Assembly (NCBI GenBank): GCA_024278415.1
Contig: JAJRTI010000012.1
Location: 1 to 6,445 of the forward strand
Length of the DNA: 6,445 bases
Origin: Planctomycetota bacterium
Lineage (GTDB): Bacteria; Planctomycetota; Brocadiia; JAJRTI01
Reading direction: 5' to 3'
Each line of letters begins with the position of its first letter. The first letter of the stretch is position 1. Shown here in pieces: positions 1 through 5,371 of the stretch. The translations under genes were made by a program, and so were the position numbers. Under the pieces are notes generated by a model, which saw only the letters and a program-made list of their open reading frames with translations, was not told where the DNA came from and ran no database searches.

Positions 1-287
1 AGTTGCTTGCGGCAGTTGTCCAACCCCGACGTGCCGAGCGCAACGATGGCTTCGTCGAGCAACTCATCCATCGCGCGCTGGTTGGACTTTTGGTCCGCGC
101 CGATCCACCTCTCCTTGGGCAAGCTCTCTTGCCGATCCATCAGGTCCAGATGCTTGCTCAAAGTCGGCACAACTTGGCCGAACACCTGACTCGATAGATC
201 CCGGTCTTCACCGGCCAGCGCCGCCGCGCAGCCACACACAGAAGCGGCCACAAGCAACGCCAGCCTCATCTCACGGCCGCACATCAT
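1..287 (-). CDS. Predicted exported protein, C-terminus beyond the window edge
   Basis: Ninety-five codons are open from an ATG at 287-285 to the left edge, with no stop. The start is supported by GGAG six bases upstream (294-297). A second ATG follows at once (284-282), and an in-frame ATG at 269-267 would begin nearer the hydrophobic core. The N-terminus has a short charged region (Arg and Glu), then a hydrophobic Leu/Val/Ala run, then an A-L-A-G site at about residues 24-27, which fits a Sec signal peptide cleaved by signal peptidase I. A V-C-G-C stretch inside the core resembles a weak lipobox but does not fit the usual pattern well. The mature part is helical-looking and charged, with no CxxCH or other motif I recognise. 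I cannot assign a family. It follows rnr and overlaps a possible small ORF by ATGA, so it may be co-transcribed with them; I see no clear promoter directly upstream. Confidence 0.6.
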   Translation of the reverse strand, partial: MMCGREMRLALLVAASVCGCAAALAGEDRDLSSQVFGQVVPTLSKHLDLMDRQESLPKERWIGADQKSNQRAMDELLDEAIVALGTSGLDNCRKQ

Positions 288-297
288 GGCCAACTCC
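283..297 (-). repeat. 15-nt direct repeat, copy 1 (RBS + start of exported protein)
   Basis: The minus strand reads GGAGTTGGCCATGAT, containing the Shine-Dalgarno GGAG and the ATG of the exported-protein gene. It is identical to 420-434, which lies 137 bases upstream in transcription order. The identity stops exactly at both ends, although weak similarity continues a little into the following codons. Confidence 0.85.
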
Positions 298-424
298 GAT
301 CGCGGCACGGGCCGCAGACAAACGCCGCCGCAGCCACCAGGCTGCGCCGACGAAGCCAAGAGAATCTCAAATACCACAGAGCCCGCATGCTGGCGCATGC
401 GGCTAGCGAACCGGCACAAATCAT
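284..424 (-). CDS. Possible 46-residue small protein, ATGA-overlapped with the downstream gene
   Basis: An ATG at 424-422 has GGAG at 431-434 with a six-base spacer and opens 46 codons. Its TGA (286-284) overlaps the ATG of the next gene (287-285), the classic coupling arrangement. The peptide begins Met-Ile-Cys-Ala-Gly, has an Arg-rich middle (W-L-R-R-R-S at about 28-33) and then a short V-A-A-A-A-F-V segment. It is Cys-rich (four) and has no recognised domain. Its RBS/start block is a 15-nt exact copy of the one used by the downstream gene, so it may be a duplicated gene start rather than a working gene. An 8-bp perfect hairpin (383-402) lies within it. It may be non-coding. Confidence 0.25.
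   Translation of the reverse strand: MICAGSLAACASMRALWYLRFSWLRRRSLVAAAAFVCGPCRDRSWP
383..402 (-). terminator. Strong hairpin downstream of rnr, possible terminator
   Basis: On the minus strand CCGCATGC and GCATGCGG form a perfect 8-bp stem around the four-base loop GCCA. It lies about 60 bases past the distal rnr stop. The following bases (TCTGTGGTATTTGAG on the minus strand) are only loosely T-rich, so this is not a canonical intrinsic terminator. It also sits inside the possible small ORF, so it could instead slow RNA decay or be incidental. Confidence 0.3.
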
Positions 425-434
425 GGCCAACTCC
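420..434 (-). repeat. 15-nt direct repeat, copy 2 (RBS + start of possible small ORF)
   Basis: Exact copy of 283-297: GGAG, six-base spacer, ATG, then AT. It opens the 46-codon ORF that ends on the start codon of the next gene. A match of this length so close by is unlikely to be chance. Confidence 0.85.
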
Positions 435-450
435 CATGCTTCCATGCGGG
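433..450 (-). other. Short bulged hairpin just after rnr
   Basis: CCC-(G)-CATG pairs with CATG-GGG around a GAAG loop, giving seven pairs with one bulged G, beginning about ten bases after the distal rnr stop. There is no T-tract. It overlaps the RBS of the possible small ORF and could modulate access to it. Confidence 0.25.
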
Positions 451-460
451 GTGAATCACG

Positions 461-598
461 TTAGTACCGCGGCGCCAACGCGAGGTCGAGTTGGCTCGCG
501 GCAGGGTCGATGCGGTGGATGCACACGTCGAGCGTATCGCCCAAGCGGTAGGACTTGCCGCCCAGTTGTTCTGCCGCCAAAAAGCCCGACGTGCCGAA
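461..598 (-). pseudogene. rnr: Detached C-terminal part of the RNase R S1 domain, in frame after a TAA
   Basis: After the TAA at 599-601 the same frame stays open for 45 codons to a TAA at 461-463. The translation starts F-G-T-S-G-F-L-A-A-E-Q-L and continues through L-G-D-T-L-D-V-C-I-H-R-I-D to Q-L-D-L-A-L-A. This is the second half of an S1 RNA-binding fold: the G-L-V-H-like strand, the turn with a G-D pair, and the final strand with D-x-x-x-x-x-I/L-D. It continues the half-domain upstream with no frame change and, from my memory of E. coli RNase R, no length change. There is no convincing separate start or RBS for it. Unless the stop is a sequencing error or is read through, this part is not made. 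Confidence 0.8.
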
Positions 599-2290
599 TT
601 AGCCCAACTCGATCAACATGCCGCGCTCCACGACCATCGTCACCTGCCCCTCGGTGGGCACATTGCCCAAGCGCAGCAGAAACTCCAGCACCCGGCGCCG
701 GCGAATACGCGACTCCGCGCGGTCCGCGGCCGCGGACTGTGCGGTCACGTGCGCAGCAAGCTCCGCCAGCTCGGCGTCTTCGACCGGCTCGCCAAGCTTG
801 CCCTTGCCCGGCCGCACTTCGATCGGCTTGCCCGCCTCACGCAGCAGCGCGCGCAGTTGACGATGCACGGCCAGGTCCGCATAGCGTCGAATCGGGGAAG
901 TGAAATGCGTATACGCCTCAAACCCAAGGCTGAAGTGCGTCGGCAGCGTCGTGGAATAGATCGCACGCGGCATGGCCCGAAGCATGGCGCTGGACACCGC
1001 GGGGCCGTAGCCCTGCGCGACCGCCCTGGCCATGGCTTCGCTCAAACTGTCCTTCTTGCCTTTCACCGCGCCCAGCTCCTTGAGCGTCGCCCAGAGGCTG
1101 GCCATGTCCGCCGGCTCAGGGTGGTGCCGGAACAGCGTCGGCCGGCCTCGCCGCAGCATCAGCCGCGCCACCTCGCGATTCGCGGCGAGCATGAACTCTT
1201 CGATCACGCGATGCGCCACGTCTTGTGAGGTCGGACGCAGATCCACCACATCGCCCTGCCCATTGAAGACCAACTCGATTTCTTCGCGCGGCACGTCGAG
1301 CGACGGCCGCTTGCGCTTCAAGATGCCCGCCAGTTTCGCCATGTCGAGCAGCAGCTTCCCTACTCCCCCCCGCTCCCGCACATTGCCGTCCATCACGCGC
1401 GACGCGCGCTCGTAGGAAAAGCGCCGGTCGGACCGAATCACGCTCTCCGCAAACGTGGTCTCCAGCAGCTTGCCCTTGGCGCTGTACCGCATCAAGACGC
1501 TCATGGTCAGCCGGTCCACGCCCTCCCGCAACGAGCACAGATCGTTGGACAGCTCCTCCGGCAACATGGCGATCACGCGATTGGGCAAGTACACGCTCGT
1601 GCCGCGGCGGTGCGCCTCTTGGTCGATCGCACTGCCCGGACCGACGTAATGCGACACGTCGGCGATATGCACGCCAAGCACCCACTCGTCTCCGCGGCGT
1701 TCGAGCGAGATCGCGTCGTCGAAGTCCCGCGATGTGACTGGGTCGATGGTCACCACCGTGGCGGTATGGCGCAGATCCAAGCGGCGCTTCAACTCCGCCG
1801 GCCCAGGCGCGTTGAGCCGCCGGGCCTCCGAAAGCGCGGCCTTGGGCAGCACGGGCGAGATCGCCAGTTCCGCAAGCACCGCGGCGTCCTCCACCGCGGG
1901 GTCACCCGCGCGGCCCAACACTCGCCGGATGCGAAACTTCTCCGGAGTGGCGGCCACCAGCACCTTGTCCCCCTTAAGCGCGTCGCCCTCTACCGCGAGC
2001 ATCTTGGGGATGTGGTGGGCGTCTGGCATGAAGGCCCCACGCCCGACGTACGTGCCTGCGATGAGCGACCGGCCGCGCTCGACAACCCGCTCCACCCGCG
2101 CAGTGCCGCGATCGCCCTTTCTCGCGGCAACCGTGTCGCCGTCGATTGCTTCGCCTTCCTGCTTTGGCGGCACGAACAAGTCTTGCCCTCCACCTTCCAA
2201 GACCAGGAATCCGAATCCGCGCGGGTGGCCCGCATAAGTGCCGCGCACCGTTCCCGAATCACCGGACCCGCGCTCTTGATGTTTGGACAT
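599..2290 (-). CDS. rnr: Ribonuclease R (RNB-family 3'-5' exoribonuclease), truncated in its S1 domain by an in-frame TAA
   Basis: RNase R degrades structured RNA processively from the 3' end in the cytoplasm. I chose the ATG at 2290-2288 because TAGG lies six bases upstream and the protein then starts close to the first cold-shock domain; ATGs at 2308 and 2323 lack a clear RBS. Residues about 12-60 form an OB/cold-shock domain (G-T-V-R-G..., F-V-P-P), followed by a second one to about 125. The RNB catalytic domain spans about 165-490. All four metal-binding Asp are present (D183, D189, D191, D192 in T-I-D-P-V-T-S-R-D-F-D-D-A), as are G-V-H-I-A-D-V (206-212) and the H-F-T-S-P-I-R-R-Y-A-D-L motif (462-473) with its catalytic Arg. 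The S1 domain begins near 547 but stops at 563, about a third of the way in, at TAA (599-601). The intact frame would give 609 residues, compact for the family and with no Lys-rich tail. The active site is whole, so the truncated enzyme might act but bind RNA poorly. Confidence 0.9.
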   Translation of the reverse strand: MSKHQERGSGDSGTVRGTYAGHPRGFGFLVLEGGGQDLFVPPKQEGEAIDGDTVAARKGDRGTARVERVVERGRSLIAGTYVGRGAFMPDAHHIPKMLAVEGDALKGDKVLVAATPEKFRIRRVLGRAGDPAVEDAAVLAELAISPVLPKAALSEARRLNAPGPAELKRRLDLRHTATVVTIDPVTSRDFDDAISLERRGDEWVLGVHIADVSHYVGPGSAIDQEAHRRGTSVYLPNRVIAMLPEELSNDLCSLREGVDRLTMSVLMRYSAKGKLLETTFAESVIRSDRRFSYERASRVMDGNVRERGGVGKLLLDMAKLAGILKRKRPSLDVPREEIELVFNGQGDVVDLRPTSQDVAHRVIEEFMLAANREVARLMLRRGRPTLFRHHPEPADMASLWATLKELGAVKGKKDSLSEAMARAVAQGYGPAVSSAMLRAMPRAIYSTTLPTHFSLGFEAYTHFTSPIRRYADLAVHRQLRALLREAGKPIEVRPGKGKLGEPVEDAELAELAAHVTAQSAAADRAESRIRRRRVLEFLLRLGNVPTEGQVTMVVERGMLIELG

Positions 2291-2296
2291 GTGCAA

Positions 2297-2300
2297 CCTA
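2297..2300 (-). promoter_or_regulatory. Ribosome binding site of rnr (weak)
   Basis: TAGG on the minus strand with a six-base spacer to the ATG at 2290-2288. It is a partial Shine-Dalgarno but decides the start, since the upstream ATGs at 2308 and 2323 have none. Confidence 0.45.
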
Positions 2301-2354
2301 TGAAACATGGACAGTCTGAGCAACGCGTAGGCACCCGCCTACGACAACCCCTAC

Positions 2355-2363
2355 AGTATAGCA
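2355..2363 (-). promoter_or_regulatory. Extended -10 promoter for rnr
   Basis: The minus strand reads TG-C-TATACT (2363-2355): a TGn extension plus a five-of-six match to TATAAT. No good -35 lies 16-18 bases upstream (about 2377-2383 reads G/T-rich, unlike TTGACA), as is common for extended -10 promoters. Transcription would start near 2348, giving a leader of about 58 bases. Confidence 0.5.
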
Positions 2364-2505
2364 TGACGCGCCGCGAACACCACATGCCGGAATCCCCATC
2401 GCAGGAGCAATTGCATTCCCATGGCGCCGCGCCGGTCCTCTCACTTTCCCATTGTGCCGTCTTAGCAACGAAACTTTCCGAACGCGAACAGCCCTGTGCC
2501 GTATA

Positions 2506-2542
2506 GACTCTGCTGAGAGTCCCTGCCGTTTCCCAAACGGCA
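2506..2542. other. Two adjacent perfect hairpins, possible structured RNA
   Basis: On the plus strand GACTCT-GCTG-AGAGTC (2506-2521, six pairs) is followed after two bases by TGCCGTTT-CCC-AAACGGCA (2524-2542, eight pairs). Both stems are perfect and work on either strand. They lie about 140 bases upstream of the predicted rnr start of transcription and about 290 bases after the phosphatase stop. They may be part of a small RNA, the phosphatase 3' region or a protein-binding site. Neither is followed by a T-tract. Confidence 0.35.
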
Positions 2543-2828
2543 TCTCGAAGTGCTTTCGCCCGCGCCGTTGCCGATTCCAACCGCTTGCGCATCCATCGAA
2601 GTGATCCGACACATCCTCCCGTGCAGCTTCCATCTGCTGGCCCACTGCGCCCTCCGTGGCATTCTGAAAGAAGCGTGTTAGCGAAGCTTCGCCTCAAACC
2701 GTGGAGGCGTCGCTGCGCGTGCTCACGATGTGTACGCGCTTCCCCTGCCGCCCAGCCACACGGGGACAAGCCGCGTGCTGGCGAGGCAAACTTGACACAA
2801 CTGTCACGTTTTCGCGTCTTGGCGACGA

Positions 2829-4100
2829 CTAGTTGAGCGCCTTTACCGCCACCAACGTCAAGTCGTCTTTGCGCGGCTTGTGCCCGCCGAACTGCATCAC
2901 CGCGTCCCTCACGGCTTCCACGATCTCCTCCGCGGTTCCGTCGAGGTTCGCGAGCAGCACCTCCTCCACTCCTTTGCTCCCCAGCATATGCTCACCGTCC
3001 GCGGCCTCCCGCTCGGTCGCCCCATCGGTGAACATGAACACCACATCGCCGGGGGCGAGCGGGATCGGATCCCACGCTGGGAGCTTCACGTCATCCAAGA
3101 TCCCCATGGGCGGCGCATTGTTTTCAAGCGGCACGACTTCCCGCGTCGCTGCGCGCACCAGCAGTGGCGGCTCGTGGCCGGCCGACACGTACGACAGCGT
3201 GCGCGTCGCGGGGTCGATCACCGCGTAGAACAACGTCAGGAACATACCGTCCTTAACATCTTCGCACAGCAGCCTGTTCATCTGCTCCGCGGTCTGCTGG
3301 AGACCGCTCTGGAATGTGGCCAGCGCGCGCAAGAGCGAACGGGAGCCCATCATCAGCAACGCGGAGCCCACGCCGTGCCCAGTCACGTCGCCGATAGCGA
3401 CGCCGATGCGTCCATCCTCCAAGGGGATGAAATCGTAGTAGTCGCCGCCGGTCTCGTCGCAAGGCCAGCAGTGGCCGTAGATGTCGAGCCCCTCGACGAG
3501 GGGCGACTCCTCCGGCAGCACCTGCGCCTGGATGTCCCGCGCCATGGCCAGGGCCGCGGCCATCTGCTTCTTCTGCACGTAATGCTCGACCAACTCCGCC
3601 TGGTCCAAGGCGATGGCCGCGTGGCTCGCCAATGCGAGGAGGAGGTTCTCATCGTAAGACGTGAATGCGCCGCCCCTCTTATTCAGCACCTGCACGACGC
3701 CCACGACCTTGTCCTCATGCGTGACGAGCGGGACACATAGGATACTGCGCGTCTGGAAGCCGGTCTTTTTGTCCCAACTCGGATCGAAGCGTGCGTCCCC
3801 GTACGGGTCGTCGATGTTGATCAACTCCTTGGTCACCGCAACCGTGCCACTGATGCCCTGGCCCACCGGCAGGCGAATCTCTTTGATCTCCAGACCCTCC
3901 GCGGTGCGCGTGCAAAGCTCGCCCGTCTCCTGGTCGACGAGAAAAAGCGACGTGCGCTCCGCTCGCATCACCGTCGTCGTCCGCTCAATGATGAGGTCGA
4001 GGAGCTTGCTCAGATCCTTCTCAACTGCCATGGCCTTCGAGATCTCGAGCAGCGCCTCGAGGTCGGCCAGTTTATCTTGATGATTCGCGCCTTGGTTCAT
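2829..4100 (-). CDS. GAF-domain SpoIIE-type serine/threonine phosphatase (PP2C family, RsbU-like)
   Basis: A 423-residue cytoplasmic protein with no membrane segment. A short helix (about 8-28) leads into a GAF sensor domain (about 20-170, with L-F-L-V-D, G-I-S-G-T-V and V-V-Q-V-L-N-K). A helical linker (about 170-196, ending M-A-R-D-I-Q-A-Q-V-L-P) joins it to a SpoIIE/PP2C phosphatase domain (about 205-421). The phosphatase motifs are complete: G-G-D-Y-Y-D (218-223), I-G-D-V-T-G-H-G (236-243), S-A-G-H-E-P-P (306-312), F-T-D-G (357-360) and K-D-D-L-T-L-V (411-417), so all metal-binding Asp are there. Family members dephosphorylate anti-anti-sigma (STAS) proteins in partner-switching control of sigma factors, or other phosphoserine targets; the GAF domain would sense a ligand or a partner. 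No STAS protein, RsbW-like kinase or sigma factor is in the window, so the target is unknown. The start has a perfect AGGAGG eight bases upstream, separated by eight C. The gene appears monocistronic, with its own promoter. Confidence 0.93.
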   Translation of the reverse strand: MNQGANHQDKLADLEALLEISKAMAVEKDLSKLLDLIIERTTTVMRAERTSLFLVDQETGELCTRTAEGLEIKEIRLPVGQGISGTVAVTKELINIDDPYGDARFDPSWDKKTGFQTRSILCVPLVTHEDKVVGVVQVLNKRGGAFTSYDENLLLALASHAAIALDQAELVEHYVQKKQMAAALAMARDIQAQVLPEESPLVEGLDIYGHCWPCDETGGDYYDFIPLEDGRIGVAIGDVTGHGVGSALLMMGSRSLLRALATFQSGLQQTAEQMNRLLCEDVKDGMFLTLFYAVIDPATRTLSYVSAGHEPPLLVRAATREVVPLENNAPPMGILDDVKLPAWDPIPLAPGDVVFMFTDGATEREAADGEHMLGSKGVEEVLLANLDGTAEEIVEAVRDAVMQFGGHKPRKDDLTLVAVKALN

Positions 4101-4108
4101 GGGGGGGG

Positions 4109-4114
4109 CCTCCT
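4109..4114 (-). promoter_or_regulatory. Shine-Dalgarno of the phosphatase gene with a C8 spacer
   Basis: A perfect AGGAGG is followed by exactly eight C (4101-4108 are G on the plus strand) and then ATG. The spacer length is near optimal. A homopolymer in this place could change length by slippage and so alter translation. Confidence 0.85.
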
Positions 4115-4130
4115 GGGCAATTCCACGCGG

Positions 4131-4159
4131 AGTCTAACACATTGCCGGAGGGGCTGCAA
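4131..4159 (-). promoter_or_regulatory. Sigma70-type promoter of the phosphatase gene
   Basis: On the minus strand TTGCAG (4159-4154), a 17-base spacer, then TAGACT (4136-4131) preceded by TGT, an extended -10. Transcription would start near 4124, only about ten bases before the AGGAGG, so the leader is very short. Confidence 0.6.
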
Positions 4160-4160
4160 T
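4141..4160. promoter_or_regulatory. Inverted repeat over the -35 and spacer, candidate operator
   Basis: ATTGC (4141-4145) and GCAAT (4156-4160) are exact inverted arms separated by ten bases. They cover the -35 and the adjoining part of the spacer of the phosphatase promoter. The arms are short, so chance is possible. Confidence 0.3.
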
Positions 4161-4203
4161 GTGCCTAGCAGGCGTGCGGAGCGCAGGTTTGCTGTTCCCT
4201 CTT

Positions 4204-4239
4204 GCGTATTCGGATCGGGAGCCGACATGCGGAATACGC
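4204..4239. repeat. Inverted repeat GCGTATTC / GAATACGC
   Basis: Exact 8-bp arms at 4204-4211 and 4232-4239 with a 20-base loop, between the M14 gene and the phosphatase promoter. ATACGCC at 4234-4240 is repeated directly at 4241-4247. There is no T-tract, so it is not a canonical terminator; it may be a binding site or an imperfect 3' structure of the M14 transcript. Confidence 0.4.
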
Positions 4240-4308
4240 CATACGCCGCCGATTTCTCGTGACCGTTCCTGACGGCGAAGCCACCCGGAGATTCCACGTG
4301 GCGTTCTA

Positions 4309-5289
4309 TTAAGGCTTCTTGAACTGCACTTGCGCCACTTGTTCGCCCTTCTCGACGTAGGGATGGTGCCCTGGCATAGCCACGTCGCAGTCCGGCCGAA
4401 CCACGCCGAACGCGCGCAAGTAGCCGCTGTGTGGCGAGCGAATCTCGGTGAGCTTCAGGTTGGTGTCGGAGATGACGAGGCCAATCCGTTCGCCCTTGTC
4501 GATCAGGTCGCACTGGCGCCGATCGGCCGGCACGAACATGCCGTTGCAAGGTGCGGCCACCATCACCGTCTGACACTCGTCCGAGAAGAGCACTGGCGAG
4601 TCGCCCTTGGCCAAGCGCCCGGGCCACAGACCGATGGCCTTTGCGTAGTTGGTCATCATGCGCAGGCCCCGCTGGATCTCCCACTCGATCATCGTGTATT
4701 GGCCGGAGAACTCGAACGTCACACCCACGCGCCCAGTCGCGCAAAAGTATCCGCCGAGCGTGAAGTTGCTGGGCCCGCACACGTGCACAAAGCGATGGCC
4801 CAGCTTGGTCGCGAGTTCGCGTAGGCCCGGCGCGTCGCGGATAAGCACGGCCGCTGCGTTGTGTGCATTCCAGCAGTGCAAGTCCAGCGCGTGCGTGGCT
4901 TCCTCGCCGAAGGCTTGGTAGATCGCGTACGGGATGCGAGCGGTATCGTTGCCGCGCTTCTTCCCAGGCCACCAGCGGTTCATGTTGTGGCCCTTGTCGT
5001 CGCCGTACGACTGCTCCGGCTTCATGTTGATGTGCGGCCGGCGCTGCCGGATCGCCGGCAAGTTCACCATGGGCACGGCGAAGATCTTGCCGCACCGCAT
5101 CCGCTCCCGAGCGATCTCCACGAACCGGCGAATCGCCTCCGTGCCCTGCACTTCGTTCCCATGCTGTGCCGCGGTGATGAGCATCCGCGGCACAGGCTTG
5201 TTAGAATCCAAAACCCAAGCGGGAATCACGACCTCTTTGCCGCCGCGCAGTTCGGCCTTGATGCGGCGGGTCTTCAGTTTCACGGCCAT
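4309..5289 (-). CDS. M14-family zinc carboxypeptidase-like protein (AstE/aspartoacylase group)
   Basis: A 326-residue cytoplasmic protein with no signal peptide. The start is the ATG at 5289-5287, since AGGAG lies six bases upstream; the GTG at 5310 would place that RBS inside the gene. An N-terminal strand region (1-35) leads into the M14 fold. The zinc site is H43-x-x-E46 (in A-Q-H-G-N-E) plus H138 (in L-D-L-H-C-W-N), with H-N-M-N-R-W-W-P-G at 101-109 as the substrate-binding Arg motif. The likely catalytic Glu is E193 in T-F-E-F-S-G. The C-terminal part (about 235-326) is a beta-rich lobe typical of the succinylglutamate desuccinylase/aspartoacylase group (A-P-C-N-G-M-F-V, then S-P-H-S-G-Y-L). 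Relatives remove acyl or aminoacyl groups from small molecules, but I cannot name the substrate. No arginine-catabolism (ast) genes lie nearby. A strong promoter upstream suggests it is transcribed alone. Confidence 0.88.
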   Translation of the reverse strand: MAVKLKTRRIKAELRGGKEVVIPAWVLDSNKPVPRMLITAAQHGNEVQGTEAIRRFVEIARERMRCGKIFAVPMVNLPAIRQRRPHINMKPEQSYGDDKGHNMNRWWPGKKRGNDTARIPYAIYQAFGEEATHALDLHCWNAHNAAAVLIRDAPGLRELATKLGHRFVHVCGPSNFTLGGYFCATGRVGVTFEFSGQYTMIEWEIQRGLRMMTNYAKAIGLWPGRLAKGDSPVLFSDECQTVMVAAPCNGMFVPADRRQCDLIDKGERIGLVISDTNLKLTEIRSPHSGYLRAFGVVRPDCDVAMPGHHPYVEKGEQVAQVQFKKP

Positions 5290-5295
5290 GGCGCT

Positions 5296-5300
5296 CTCCT
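5296..5300 (-). promoter_or_regulatory. Ribosome binding site of the M14 gene
   Basis: AGGAG on the minus strand, with a six-base spacer to the ATG at 5289. It rules out the in-frame GTG at 5310 as the start. Confidence 0.8.
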
Positions 5301-5341
5301 TCCAAATCACACGCGGAGTGGACTGAGTCTCAATGGGGCGA

Positions 5342-5371
5342 AGTGTAGGCCGAGGAGCAATGGCGTGTCAA
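5342..5371 (-). promoter_or_regulatory. Sigma70-type promoter of the M14 gene
   Basis: A perfect TTGACA (5371-5366), an 18-base spacer and TACACT (5347-5342) on the minus strand. Transcription would start near 5335, giving a leader of about 45 bases. It is the best promoter match in the window. Confidence 0.75.

Larger units (their letters stand above)
2291..2828. other. Gene-poor region between the phosphatase gene and rnr
   Basis: These 538 bases hold no gene I can recognise. The rnr promoter and leader occupy about 2291-2363. Between 2500 and 2810 there are several inverted repeats: 2506-2521, 2524-2542, 2681-2692 (a 12-bp palindrome), 2715-2739 (GCGCGT/ACGCGC arms) and 2793-2806 (TGACA/TGTCA around CAAC). 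Minus-strand frames at about 2440-2692 look mildly protein-like but are split between two frames. No T-tract terminator follows the phosphatase stop. I checked for hallmarks of tmRNA, RNase P RNA, SRP RNA and tRNA and found none. Confidence 0.6.

Noticed and set aside
286..1228. Long plus-strand open frames across the rnr region
   Set aside because: They are antisense shadows: rnr on the minus strand has all catalytic motifs, while these are Arg/Pro/Ala-rich with no domain.
1365..1371. A run of seven G (coding strand) inside rnr as a frameshift site
   Set aside because: The frame is intact across it and the protein matches the family on both sides.
1990..2769. A 259-codon open frame on the minus strand overlapping the rnr start
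   Set aside because: Most of it is a shadow of rnr in another frame. It has no RBS at its start, a Cys/Arg/Ser-rich composition and no domain. Only the stretch near 2440-2592 looked protein-like, and that is reported as a finding.
2792..2825. Plus-strand TTGACA as a -35 element
   Set aside because: No acceptable -10 lies 16-19 bases downstream, and no plus-strand gene follows.
2880..3740. A 286-codon plus-strand open frame opposite the phosphatase
   Set aside because: Its His/Arg/Val-rich composition is typical of antisense translation in GC-rich DNA, and the minus-strand gene is certain.
4124..5319. CACGCGGAGT occurring in both the phosphatase and M14 leaders (4124-4133 and 5310-5319)
   Set aside because: A 10-nt match is expected several times by chance in a window of this size, and its position relative to the two promoters differs.
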